Part shown: positions 35,101-47,069 of the stretch, one piece after another
How positions within the stretch are numbered: the first letter of the stretch is position 1
Layout: each line of letters begins with the position of its first letter
NCBI GenBank assembly: GCA_015680685.1
Contig: MNCI01010141.1
Coordinates: 18,742-82,741, forward strand
Source: Gnetum montanum
Lineage: Eukaryota; Streptophyta; Gnetopsida; Gnetales; Gnetaceae
DNA: 64,000 nucleotides
Reading direction: 5' to 3'
Made by a program: the position numbers and the translations under genes
The notes under the pieces: generated by a model
What the model was told of the DNA's origin: nothing
The model's database searches: none
Seen by the model: the letters and a program-made list of their open reading frames with translations, nothing else

Positions 35101-37064
35101 AGTTAAGCAATGTAACATCAATAAATTCCTACAATCATAAGTTCAAGAATTTTAATAAGCTTATAAAAATTTTTGAAAAGAGTAATTCATCACCATACCT
35201 GTGGAAAAACTAATCATCATGAAACAAGAAGCACCTACATTTATCACTCTAATGATCATTGCATCATTATACTACATGTGCATATATGCATATATATAAT
35301 TAACATAATGAAATTTTTTATGTCTCTTACTAAAAAATGAAAATTATTCCTTTAAGATACCATATAGGTATTGTGAAACACCTAAAGGTAGTCATTACTA
35401 AAGTATAAGGCCAAGACTAGCAAGTCACTAGAAGTGTATTGTGGAATATCTGAAGGTAGACCTCTACTAGGAATTAAGCCAACAAAAGGTTAAACTAGAA
35501 AGCACAACGTGCATTGATTAATCTTTAGTTAGGAGACCTTAAAAAAGTTATGAGCTAAGACACATAGATGCATATGTATAAATAATAGGGTAAATTCTTA
35601 ATATCAAAAGGGTAGAATCCTGCTAGATTGACAAGAGATGAATAGATCACTAGAAGCTGAATGCTCGACTAAAATAGTAATCATAGTTATGAGGATCAAC
35701 TGACTTGAGTATGGAGATTGCTAAGGCTATCATTCACACCTAGATATCATAATCGAAAATAAACAAAATTTTTATTTATAGTTTTCTTAACTAGAACAAA
35801 TAGGAACATCTTTTTTCATACATAAATAATCATAGAATTACAATAAAGATTAAAATCATTCTCATGACTAAAATAATAAATTAAATTTATTTTATTCAAT
35901 AACATCCATTACAATGCATAGAATGGTATAAAAAAAAAACATCAAAAGTTTCAATGATGACCAAGTGGTTTTAAGATTATAGGACATAAGAACATATTTT
36001 AGCCTCCAAGGACAAGTGTTACATATGGTTAGATAACTTCTAGATCTTGGAATGAAAGCTATCCTAAAGCTAGGTAACCCAGTCCCCACAAACTATAGGT
36101 AATGATGCCAAGAAATTTAAATCTAGAAACAAATGAGCTTAGTCTAGGTTAGGATGATCCTAAAACTATAACAAAAGTTAATGAATGTCAAAAAGATGTT
36201 GGTGAATCTCTTGAAACTTAGTATGGTCCTCTGACTTTATATTTTGAGAAGCCTTAATGGTATTGTATTCCTCATTTATGGGAAGTGTCTTTAATTAGAA
36301 GTACTCTTGAATATAAAAGTGAACTCTACTTCGCATGGTCCTAGTATGGAGGTTGTTAAAAGCATAAAAGGATAATATGCAATCTATCTCCCATAATTCA
36401 GCTTCAATCATGTTATAGGGAAAATACTTGGATTCATCTTTATTATTGCTAATAACAACAACCTCAGGAATGTTCTAATCTTGAGTCACAACCTCAAATT
36501 TTGAACTACTGGTCTAAATAATAGCCTTCCTAATCTTAGAAGCCATTAAAAAAATGTATAGACCATGAAAGTAAATGTCTTAACAAATAGATTCTAGGTT
36601 AATCAATTGGCTTTGTGGAATCAGGTACAAACTACAATCCTACTTATCATAGGAAACGTAATAGAAAATCCTAATGGAAAGACCACTCAAGGATGATACT
36701 AGCCTACAATTAAGAAAATGATATGTACAAGTTATATTCAAACTAAAATAGCTACCTACAAAATAAAAAAGGGAAAAAAATCATTGAGAACATATATAAG
36801 TATCACAAATATTGAATAAAAGGAGAATCTAGTACCTCTTAAAGGGAAGAGCTAAGGACATCAAATTATGTTCTTCATTTTAGATGTAAGGACACCTTTT
36901 GTAGTGAATGTTTTGAGGATTCCTTGTCATAAGGTTTGAGACTCACTTTAATTCTCCCATCAACTCTTAGCTATAAGAGAGAAGTAAGGAACTCAAAAGT
37001 GTCCTTGGAGGTGGAGACAACTCTTGAAGAATCCTACTCAAGCCTAATTTTTGAGTCTTCATAA
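35101..37064 (+). other. Element D post-pol region, part 1
   Basis: A largely non-coding stretch between pol and nested element E. GTATTGTG(A/G)AA then (A/T)CT(A/G)AAGGTAG is repeated at about 35370 and 35436. I see no secure domain. Athila-like elements usually carry a third ORF or long non-coding segment here, and the region resumes at 41186 after element E. Confidence 0.5.
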
Positions 37065-37069
37065 GAAGA
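37065..37069. other. Target duplication of element E (left)
   Basis: GAAGA directly before the E LTR; the same five bases follow the right LTR at 41181-41185. Confidence 0.85.
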
Positions 37070-38095
37070 TGGTGTAGGGGTGGCACCTCAATAGATCCTA
37101 ATAGGACTCACTCCACAACTTCCAAGTATATCTAGATTAGAATATAATAACAAAACAATAAAATAGAGAAAAATCTCCTTATATTAAGAAAATTCTCAAA
37201 ATACATAGAAATTACATCAAAGATGAGGAGCTAATCTCAACTCACAACTCTTCTAAGCATCTAAGAGGTCACACTTGTTTCCACTCAATCCTTAATAACT
37301 TACCATGGAGACCAAGCTTAGGAAAAGACACTTATAGGAAATTCTCTCAACCTTTCTTAAGTATTCTTTCTTGCCTCTCACTCAATTTCCTTGCACCAAC
37401 TTTCCTCCCTCAACTCTCATGAGCTCTCTCTCATACTCATGATTAGGGTTATGCATGAACAATGGTGAATTACATCAATATTTATGAGCAACCAAAAGAC
37501 AAGAATCCTAGAAACATTTTCTCAACTCAAATTGAGGCCATTTAGAGGTTTCACAAGTCTTTTCATCTTCTCCCTAGATATTTCCAAAATTGGGATGGAC
37601 ATTTTTGGAAAATTTTCTACTTGTCAAGGTCAACTCTAACTTTGCTAGGATGTCTCCTGCGAAAGCCCAATGCTCAGTTGAGATGTCTGTTGTTTGTCTC
37701 GGGTATTTCATCTAGTCTCAAGATGTCCCAAGTTCTAGTGGAATGTCTTGCCCATGCTGTCACCTAAACAATTGGGATGTCTCACTTGGGACCTCCTAGT
37801 TTCTAGTCGAATGTCTTACCTAGTAGGGCTATATACAAAAATGCTAGTTTTGATATTTGCAACCTACATATGCCTCCAAACAAGTTTCCATAGAACCTAG
37901 AAGTCCCTAAACTCATCAAAATGATCCCAAAACACCTTGAAACATGTTAAAGCATCCAAGAATCATCATCAAGAAGGTCAACATAACAAGACACATATTA
38001 ACAGGACACACTCATCCATGTCTTCTTCAAGCCTAAAATTTGCAAACATTCATGTAGGGTAGAACAAAGGGATTAGAAGAGGTATTCCTACACTA
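37070..38095 (-). repeat. Element E 3' LTR
   Basis: It begins TGGTGTAGG and ends CCTACACTA on the plus strand. With the final CA-to-TA transition reversed these are 9-bp inverted ends. It contains many AGATGTC/GATGTCCC motifs, as does the element B LTR. On the minus strand a TATA-like CATAAATATTG lies about halfway (near 37478). Confidence 0.88.
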
Positions 38096-38110
38096 GCTCT
38101 CCCACCATAA
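38096..38110 (-). other. Polypurine tract of element E
   Basis: On the minus strand GGTGGGAGAGC lies directly before the 3' LTR, where plus-strand DNA priming occurs in LTR elements. Confidence 0.6.
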
Positions 38111-38929
38111 AAAATGTCATGCTTCATGACCTTTTACAAGCTAGAAGGTACCATGCCCCCATGACTCAAGTCCATCACAACAATCATGTCTCATTGCATT
38201 ACAAATATGATAATGAATATCATTAAAAGTTCTAGTTTTGAGCTTCTCTTGCTCATGAGGGCTTTTTCTCATGCCCTATCATGCTTCATTCATCTAAGCA
38301 TCTCCTTGGAATGCTTTCGTTAGATTTCCATGATGATTCAAACTTTCAAAAAACTGATACAAAAATTTTAAAAAATAATTATAAACATAAATCATTGGAG
38401 TAGACCTCCTTGCGTTATGCCCAAATAGCAATGGCATTTCTTCATTTACTACCAATTAATCTTCCATATAATTCTAGAATCTCTTTGCTAATACCAAGTT
38501 TAGCCTAGCACTTACATAAATGTCTAGAAGAATCATCAACTATACTACTACCATCAACACATAAGATTAAATAGTAGTACCAACAAATGTTTTCTTAGTC
38601 ATATGAGACTTTACAAAAATAGTAACAGTATCTATATTAAATGCATCTTCTTTAGCATTAAAGAAAATTTCATCATTACAAATATTATTCGCCCTTACAA
38701 TCTCCTTAAAAATAGAAATCATCAATGAAGAATTCAAATTACCAACCTCACTATCAATAAAAATGGACAATAGCCTAAACTTATGATTATCTTGCCTTAC
38801 AATCTGACTATTATTTTCAACATCAAAGATACCCTTATTATCATAATTTCATGGTCTATCAAATATCAGATGTAAATAATCAATAGGTAATACATCATAA
38901 AGAATTTGATCATGAAAACTTCAAATGAA

Positions 38930-40072
38930 CTAATCAATACAACATTGTTCCTTCACTTGCTTATAATGATTCCTCATTATCCAATGCACTTTGTATGGAT
39001 TAGAATAAGGGGTTGTAGCTAACCGTAATGATTTCACCATCTTGGTAGAAATCACATTTTCTTGTGCTCCACCTTCAATGAGCATACTTAATGAATGATC
39101 CTTAATAGTTTTAAATAGAATATTCTTTGTAACATCCTCATCGGCACTAACATGTCCAAAAAAAGTACAACTTTTTAATTTCCTTTGGTTAATAATATGC
39201 AAAGGCTCATGATCACATACCTTCTTTAAAGGTTCATGTTCATCATCTTACATAGTTTGAATTTCCTTACCCTTAAAGACATTCTTCTTTGGCTTTGTTC
39301 ATTTCCATTATTTATGAACTAATTCACCACAATTATAACACATATCTTTACCATGATCTTTACCTCTTAGATACCATTCCCTTATTCTCTCCCTCCTAGG
39401 AGATGTAGACTTTCTTTCCTTCTTTTTTGGCTCATATTCACCATTCTTGTCTTAAAACTTTTAGCTTCTTGATGACTTCATAATGGAAGGATGTCTTTCT
39501 TTAGCATGAATTCCATGAGTTGTCAACTCTCAATAGGTCTTCCATTTCTTTAAGATATTTGAGACATTTCTTGTCCCACCATTTAGTTTCCAATATTTCA
39601 AGTTTTCTCTCAACAACATGAATCATTGTCTTACTAGAAAGTTTCTCAAGAAGAAAATACTATTCATAGTTCTAAGCCCAGAAAGAAATAAATCTGTAGT
39701 TTTAGCACCTTTAAAGATGGAAATATGTATGTGAGAAACTCTTAAAGCACTTCTTAACATATTTAGAAATATTTCATCATTATTTTCCTTATTATTAAAG
39801 CAACACATTGGCTCATACCTTTGAGTTCTAATCCCTTCTCTCCTTGAAGTTCTTTGATCATGTATTCCTCTTGATCCTTGACATAGTGCAAAAGGATTTT
39901 TGTTTTCAATCTTCTCTTCACTTCTTCTTGAAGTTTCTACAAAATCTTAGTGTTTGAAGGACCTTACTTTGAAAAGAACTTCTTTCATTTCAGCCACAAA
40001 AACCTTGAAGGAGTCTTTGAATTCTTAAATCTCTTGTCTGAGATCTTGATTATTATTCCTCTTAGGAGTCAT
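38930..40072 (-). pseudogene. gag: Element E gag-protease
   Basis: The minus-strand ATG at 40072 opens MTPKRNNNQDLRQEI. A run of charged, poorly conserved gag follows (39623-39808 is open). The knuckle CYNCGELVH is at 39299-39340 with TAA and TGA inside; the TGA (39299-39301) again replaces the fourth ligand Cys, as in element B. The protease block reads MLIEGGAQENVISTKMVKSL (about 39028-39087); the catalytic Asp is Glu (39074-39076), and the following ATTPYSNPYKVHWI matches the related block of element B. The bases 38111-38929 hold a decayed, unassigned 3' internal segment. Confidence 0.8.
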
Positions 40073-40119
40073 ATTTTTCTTCCAACCTCTTAAGGATCTA
40101 TGAATTCCTATAAACCTTT

Positions 40120-40131
40120 ACTCTAATACCA
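40120..40131 (-). other. Primer-binding site of element E (tRNA-iMet type)
   Basis: On the minus strand, TGGTATTAGAGT follows the 5' LTR after GAT. It matches the initiator-Met PBS TGGTATCAGAGC but for two C-to-T changes. Confidence 0.8.
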
Positions 40132-40134
40132 ATC

Positions 40135-41180
40135 TAGTGTAGGGATGACACCTCAATAAACTCCAATAAGACCCACTCTGTAACTTCCAAGAACATCTAG
40201 CTTATTAAATAAGAATAACACAATAAAATAAAGAAAACGCTTCTTATATTAAGACATTTATTAACTTATAACTCTTCCAAGCTTAACTTATAACTCTTCC
40301 AATAATCTTAGAGGCAACACTTGTGCTCTCTGAATTCTCAATACCTTACCATGGAGCACAAGCTTAAGACAAGACACTTATAAGAGATTCCCTCAACCTC
40401 TCTCAAGTACTCTCCCTTGCCTCTCACTAAATGTCCATGCACAAGCTCTACTTCCTCAACTCTCACAAGCTCTCTCTCCTATTCATGGTCACATTTATGC
40501 ACCAACAATGGGGAATTACATTAATATTTATAAGCAACTAAAAGACAAGAGACTTAGAAACATTTTTTCAACTCAACTTGAGGTTCTTTAGATATTTTCC
40601 AAGTCTTCTCACCTTTTCCCTAGTTATTTTCCTCTTACTTTGGCTATTTCCATTTTCCTTTGTCTATTTATTGAATTGGAATAGAAATTTTCAAAAGTTT
40701 CTCTATCCATCTAGACCACCTCTAACTTTGCTAGGATTTTTCCTATGAAAACCCAATCATCGGCTGAGATGTCTACTATTTTTCTGGTATGTTCCATGTG
40801 GTATCAAGATGTCCTAGGTTCTGTTGGGATGTACCACCCAAGATGTCACTTGCATAGTTGGGACATCTCCCTTGGGACATCATAGTTTCTAGTGGGACAT
40901 CTCACTTGCCATGACTAAACACAAAAATGCTTTTTTTGATGTCTGGAATCTTTGAATGCCTTCCAACAATTCATATATCTTGGAATCTCATAAACTCATC
41001 AAAATGAGTCAAAAATACCTCAAAACATGCCAAAAAATTTAAGAATCTTCATCAACAACATTAACATAAGAAGACACATATTAATAGGACACACTCATCT
41101 ATGTCTTCTTCAAGCTTGAAACTTGCAGTACATTCATGTAGGATAGAACAAGGGGGATCATTAGAGGTGTTCCTACACTA
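40135..41180 (-). repeat. Element E 5' LTR
   Basis: It begins TAGTGTAGG and ends CCTACACTA on the plus strand, aligned throughout with 37070-38095 (GACACCTCAATA, AACTTCCAAG, CTTACCATGGAG, GGGATGTC and so on). The two LTRs differ at many sites and by small indels, including an extra segment near 40640-40700, so this is not a recent insertion. Confidence 0.88.
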
Positions 41181-41185
41181 GAAGA
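41181..41185. other. Target duplication of element E (right)
   Basis: GAAGA, identical to 37065-37069. Confidence 0.85.
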
Positions 41186-43894
41186 CCCTTTTAGTAGTAT
41201 GAGTGGAGGCCCTCCTTGATGTCCTACCCCATCTCTCAAGACTTAGTCAAACTACTAACTACTAACCCTAGCCTTAAGATGACAAGAACCAATAAAGTTA
41301 GCCATAATCTAAGTTTTTATAGGATTGACCTGTGTAACAAATCTTGGATATCCACACACATCCTGATCCTAATACATCTAATAACTACACACATCAATCC
41401 TAACACATGTACTACTAGAACATCACACCTATCTAACAGGCATGTATAGGATCCACCACAATGCATAAAAAGGCTAAAAAGAGTTCTCTTCATCTTAATC
41501 TGTCAATCTAACAGTCTCAATACACTAACACCATCAGATCCTCTTGACCTCTCAAGATGCTCTTAAACCCTAATCAGAAATCCCTCTCAATATCTTAAGA
41601 TTATTTTGACCCTTACCTAATACCTTCTCAACCACTTGAGGTTTCCTTGAGCTCTTGTAGCCTCACAAGAAAGATAGGATGATAAAAAGACATTATGACA
41701 AGGTGAATGTCCACCATGCCTTCTATTTTCTCATAGGCCTCAAACATGTTTCATCATGCACATGTATCCCCTAACACTTAGAATGATCATATTGACAACT
41801 ATAAAATTCTTCCTTTGCTATCATTTTCCACTTTGATTCATCTTTCTCTCTCCTTATTGCTCACAACTTGAGACCTCCTCTTCTTAGTCAAGTATCCCTC
41901 GAACCCTCTTTAATCACTAGTTGAGATACTCTCATCTAACCCCCTTGAGTCATACCTCAATATCGATAGCACATAAGCTAAGGGAGCCTCAAACCCTCTT
42001 AAGTAACCCTTGTGAGGTGAATAGCTAAGATTTTGGCATCTCGAGGTTCCCCTTGACTACTTTGAAGAACTCTCAACTATAAGTAACATCTCATTTGATG
42101 TACTTAATAGTGTTTGGTTCTTATTTTATCTCAACCAATGTTTCCTTCTTAGTTTTCCTTTGCTACGCAACTCTTAATCATGGAACCTAATGTTCAATTT
42201 AAAGGTATGTTATTTTGAAGTTAGAAATTTTTTTAGGGGAATAGAAAACGCATAGTTTTTATGTCCTTTTTTTCTATATCATTTCTCTATGAAATTTATG
42301 ACATTTTGACTAGAGTTTGAAGCGTGTACTTCTACACAAATTATGTTTATATAGAATAGAAAGGGGTACTATTGTACATCTAAAATTTTTGATATTGAAT
42401 TATGTTTTCTATAGATATAGTTCCATAGGTTGATTATTATGATATCTTAGCTAACCTTGGCCCAAAAAACTTTTCTAACTAGATTCTAAAATAGAAGTGG
42501 CAATCGTGGGTCTACATTAAGGGATTTTATGATTCATAGGTCATTTTTGAATTCTTTTCCAACTATGTTGAGGATTTCCCAGTTGATAAGTTTCACAACT
42601 CTATAAACAACACCATAGTTATCCTTAGCTTGGCTTAATGTGAAACTTCTTAGGAATTCATACTAGCTTAGGGGCAAATCTACAAGAAAAAATCTCACAT
42701 TAGTATGAAAAGAGGATGACTTAGAAACTGTTCAATTGTACAACTACCTTTGATGGAAGGATCAAGATAAACATAAATCCCCAACCAATTGCTTTCATTT
42801 GTAGTAGGGTAGTAGGGAGTAATCTATTTCCTGTGTCAAAGAAACAAAGTGGAATTAACACACGAGCATTGAGGGCTTTTTATGCCTTTATTCATGATAA
42901 AATTATAGATATCTCTTGCAGAATTTTGGCCAAAATAAAAGCCATCAATCCCTTCCATAACACTCTAGCCCTCACATTTTTCATGTTGATTTATTCCATA
43001 CTACAATTTGAAGGCTGTAGGTTGGGAATGATGGTCTCTCCTCATAGAATCCTTACCATCAAGCAATTATTTGGGATGGATACCTTGACCAATCTTAGTA
43101 GCACAACCTCTAGCATAATTCTTGATCTCCCATCGCCACAATATTAAAAGCCAATCTTGAAACCTTTGTCCACTATGTAGCACTTAGACACCACTTCCAC
43201 ACAAATCCCACTTCCTAACATCGCTTCTGCTCCACCCATACCTAACCTTATCATACCACCTCCCATTCCTTCCACACCTTTTAAGCTCAAGAATGTAGAC
43301 GAGATACAGAAACTATGAGCCATTATTAAGTGGCAATAGTATCAATTGGCACAATATGAGGACAAAATTATAGAATAGGCCAAAATAATTGACACTTTGT
43401 TGTATAACTAGAAGTTATTAGCCTCAAAGAAAACCCTAAGGATTTTTGCTAAAGAAAAGTAGTTAAGATCATTCATTCCATCACCATCAAGTTGAGATCT
43501 CAGATGGTGGAAAACTAGCTAAGAGCATTCCAAAATGCCTCAAATGTAATAGGAAAAATTAAAGATGATATCCTAGAAATGAGGAAAGATGTGAGATGAC
43601 TCTTTAAGGTCCATCTACAAAAATTCCGAGAACTAAACCTAAGGGGATGTAGCAAGCACGAGAGCCTAGAATACTAACTTCCAGACTAACGTCCTTAACT
43701 TGGCATCAAAACAAAAAGAATTTGATAAAATAATCAATAGTTTGGTAAAATACTAACAAAAATTTTTGTAGGTGAAACACACCTTGTAGATTAAGGAGGG
43801 AAAGAGGCCCACCTTGACACTAGAGAAGAAGCTAGCCAAAAAAATTAGAATCCAATAGCTACTAAGGACAAGAACCCTTGGGTCCAAGGATGAA
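41186..43894 (+). other. Element D post-pol region, part 2, with a decayed third ORF
   Basis: This continues element D after nested E. A 104-codon open stretch (42833-43147: KKQSGINTRALRAFYAFIHD..., ending IILDLPSPQY) keeps regular helical composition, and upstream in the same sense DSxVIFEFFSNYVEDFPVD-like text (about 42530-42590) is readable with stops. It is followed by a Pro-rich segment and a Gln/Lys-rich heptad-like stretch (about 43270-43450). The order, helical domain then Pro-rich then coiled coil after pol, fits the extra ORF of Athila-like elements, sometimes called env-like. I see no signal peptide or clear membrane segment, so I do not call it env. Confidence 0.5.
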
Positions 43895-44697
43895 TGATAG
43901 AGGAAAAATTTGACCTTTTACTTGATCTTTTGTTTTATTCTTTTATCTATTTTTAATCATTTTTTCTATAATTGTAGATGACATGGTGCACTCACAAGGA
44001 GTGAAGTAGTTAATTATAACCAATGATTGTGACAAGGCCAGCAGTTAATCATAAGTTTTATTATTTTTTGTACTCCTTCAATGGTTCCACCTTTTTGGAA
44101 ATCAACCTAGGAATAAGTGATTAAAATAGTTAAAGAATTGTTGTACAAATTGAGCTTGGGGATGGAGTAAAGACAACTTTTTAATCATATTTTTAATTTT
44201 CCGTTTTCCTTATATTTTGACAATTAGAGAGCTTTCTAGAGAAGAGAATACTAAAGATAGATAGTTCAGCCTTGGCTTTATCTTGGAAAAGATAAGTACT
44301 TTTATACATTCATTCCTAGAAATAGGATGAATATGCTCATTATCTGGAAATAGATAATGATTTGTTGTAGCTTAGGAATAGGCTGCTAAATGAATACAGC
44401 TTGGAAATATGTTTATTTCTATTCTTCATTGATTGTAGGTAGTTAGTTTAAATCATTTATGGCCTACTAGTCAAAACATCTATGCTTTAGGGGAATAGAT
44501 GAAAGAAGCTATTTGGCACTTCATATATCTTTGAACATATTTTTTTTATTATATATTATAATGATTTTCTTATATCTTTTTAAAGATATTTTTTTTGTTA
44601 GATATTGTAATGATTAGGATGAGTTAGGCAATATACTGCTTTTTATACTTTGACGTTAACTCGAACTATTTCTTTTTCAATTGACCTATTTCTTTTA
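43895..44697 (+). repeat. Element D 3' LTR
   Basis: Begins TGATAGAGGAAAAA after the purine-rich CCAAGGATGAA, and matches 29374-30087 in order. Near its right end it holds an insertion of about 130 bp made of two diverged copies of TATATCTTT...ATTATAATGATT (44505-44620). The terminal part, TACTTTGACGTTAACTCGAA, is itself duplicated (44649 and 44699), so the right boundary is uncertain by some tens of bases. Confidence 0.75.
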
Positions 44698-44825
44698 ATA
44701 CTTTGACGTTAACTCGAAATATTTCTTGGCTCTTTGTTCTGCAAGTCTATTTAGCAGAACTTCGCTTATGTTTTTCTTTTTGCTTTTGCTTGGTTGGTTG
44801 TAAATATTCCTCTTTTGGGTTTTAG

Positions 44826-45500
44826 TTACAAGTGGTGGAGGAGAAGTAACAGGAGAAGAGAGATTGGTCCAAAGCAAAATACTCGCAGGGCTGCAAGAAT
44901 ACATGAAACTTGCGATTCCAATGACTGCTGTTCTGCTGCACTCAGCATCCCATGGGTATCCAGTGAAGTTGCTCGAGCGACAGCTTGTAACACCATGTCT
45001 TTTCCATGTATTGGTTAGTAAAAGTGGCAGATTGAGGGACGATATTGCAGAAGCTACAGCTGATGAAGTAAGTACGCTGGTGTTTTCTTATGGTTTGTTT
45101 CCCAAAATTAACTTTAAAATTTCATCATCATTATTAGTGTGCTTTTACCTTGCCACCATGGCTAACCAGTAAAGGTAAGCTGGGAACCAACAATGTTTTC
45201 CATGACGGACTGTCTACTCACGCCATAACTACTTCGAAATATCGAAATTGAAACAATCTATGGATAACTGTCTCTCATGTTAATATGGTAAATTTAACTG
45301 TAACACAGGCAACTCTACTGTATTTGGATCCATGTGCTGATGATGAGGGTGAGAAAGATGTTCGTTTGGTTTCTGCGGCAGCAAGATTTAAAATTTTAAG
45401 AACTTTGAACCTCACATGCATGTGTGGGGATGGTTTCACGGTCACTGAGCCACTTCGTCATATCATTCAGTTTGTTTTGTTGGATCCTGTCACCATTTAA
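44826..45500 (+). CDS. Last two exons of an unidentified host gene (partial)
   Basis: Exon a, 44826-45068, follows a T-rich acceptor (GGGTTTTAG) and ends in a strong donor (GAA|GTAAGT at 45069). Exon b, 45310-45500, follows AACACAG and ends with TAA. Both are open in the same phase-0 register, giving about 80 plus 63 residues. Exon a reads GGGEVTGEERLVQSKILAGL and onwards, exon b ATLLYLDPCADDEGEKDVRL and onwards. The text is helical and charged, with intact CpGs and no stops, unlike the repeats around it. I do not recognise the family; a helical-repeat protein is possible. Upstream exons are not found, because element D or its flank lies there. It may be a live gene end or a recent pseudogene. 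Confidence 0.55.
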
Positions 45501-46609
45501 CTCTCTCAAGAAAGGAAAGGCAGTGGTTATGTTAAGTCGCATTGAGTTACTGAGAAAGTTACCTTTAATGTTTTATATGACTTAAAGTATACCGTACTGA
45601 GTATCAAATTTAAACCTCAATGAACCTTTGAAGCCTTAACTTTGAGTAACTTAGGTTGGCTTTTTTCACATAAATCTCACGGTATCGTATGTTATTGTTA
45701 CAAAGAGTTTGCGTTTGATTTGCTGTGACACCATTAAATGAAATGCTCAATGAATAGTTTCACTGTGACGTTGTAACGTTTGAGCGATGCTTCGTGACCA
45801 CAGTTACTATCCATGGTTAGAGTTTTTGTTTTCTTATATTCCCTCCATTTTTTTCATAATCACTCTTGGATATGAGTTAAAGCATTATCATGGAACCTCA
45901 ACCTAAACCGTGGATGAATACACTCACAGTGGAATCTATCACCACTAAAATCTCCAAAAATAGAGAAGCAAACGCCAAAGTTAAATTTATAGCACCTTTG
46001 GAAATGTACACCATGGTGCTTTCCTGCTCATTGTAAAAGTTACAGGGTCAAACCTTGAAAAGATTTCTTCACATTGATTTCTGGTAAAGAAATACAAAGC
46101 ACCAGCAACAAAACTAAATGAAAATACCAAGAGCACAGCCAACAAATTTATAAAATAACACACAATTACTAAATCATGATGGCCTTGCCTCAGTTTGGGA
46201 ATGCAACACTATGAATAGCAAGAACATCAAGATGCAGAAAAAACAATTCATCTTCATGCTCAACAATTCTCACATATAACAGCACCACAAAACAATGCGC
46301 TATATCAGATATATTTTCTTCTGCAACAACTCAACGAAATCAAATTACTTGATAGATACATCAAATATATTTTATCTTTTTTTTTAGTCCTGAAACCCAC
46401 GTCCTCCTCCTGCCAACGTCCTTGGATTCCCTCATCAACAGGGCATTACAGTGCGAAATAATAATAGTAAGATGCATATATTTGCAATATACTAAATGCC
46501 CCACAGAGAGTGATGATTTCACGTTAGATGTTCCCATCACATTATTAATAAGGATGCACAAGTTCGGCAGTTATTTTGATAAGAAAAAAGTGCAGTGGTA
46601 TGGATATAT
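45501..46609. other. Downstream flank of the host exons, no recognised feature
   Basis: Less AT-skewed sequence that may include the 3' untranslated region of the preceding gene. No second gene, LTR or repeat is recognised. Confidence 0.4.
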
Positions 46610-47004
46610 TGTTGGCCATAGTTATGATGATAAATTTAGGCCATGGTTATCATGATAAAATTAGGCTATGGTTATTAAAATAGTGGGTGGTTATCATTAG
46701 TTATTTAAGGGCCCCTTCACCAATATAAAATGGACCTCCTCCACCTCAATTCAGATTTATCACATATATCCCCTTTCCATCCCACTCTTACATTCTTCTC
46801 CTATTGCATGAGAGAGCGGCTTCTTCTTGTTCTGTCTTTGTGATGAAGAGAGAAGGTTGTTATTCCTATTTTTGATAATAAGATTCTTCTACATTTGCCC
46901 ATGGTTTTTTTTTTCCGACTTTGAGATTTTTCCATGTAAAAGATCCATGTCCATTTCTATTTATTTTCATCTCGTTTCATATTTTGCTGCCAGATGTGCT
47001 AACA
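46610..47004 (+). repeat. Element F (copia) 5' LTR
   Basis: A 395-bp LTR begins TGTTGGCCATAG and ends GTGCTAACA (inverted ends TGTTGG/CTAACA). A TATAAAA box lies at 46724-46730. The start contains three imperfect copies of GGCCATGGTTAT(C/G)ATGAT. The PBS follows after one base. No 3' LTR is present in the window. Confidence 0.85.
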
Positions 47005-47005
47005 A

Positions 47006-47018
47006 TGGTATCAGAGCC
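47006..47018 (+). other. Primer-binding site of element F (tRNA-iMet)
   Basis: TGGTATCAGAGCC is a perfect match to the initiator-Met PBS of plant copia elements. Confidence 0.92.
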
Positions 47019-47069
47019 ATGTTCATAGTCCATGGAAGTGTTGCAGATCGTGTAGACAAATTTTACAAA

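Larger units (their letters stand above)
37070..41180 (-). mobile_element. Element E: 4.1-kb non-autonomous LTR element (gag-protease only)
   Basis: Two direct LTRs (37070-38095 and 40135-41180) enclose 2039 bp, flanked by GAAGA duplications. On the minus strand the order is LTR, PBS (tRNA-iMet type), gag, knuckle, protease, polypurine tract, LTR. No RT, RNase H or integrase block is present and there is no room for one. The element is nested inside element D, so it is younger than D. LTR similarity and the knuckle suggest kinship with element B. Mobilisation must have relied on enzymes supplied by another element. Confidence 0.88.

Noticed and set aside
35215-35300. Short hydrophobic peptide after element D pol as an env remnant
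   Set aside because: Only about 26 codons, no signal or cleavage site, and no conservation to test; left as non-coding.
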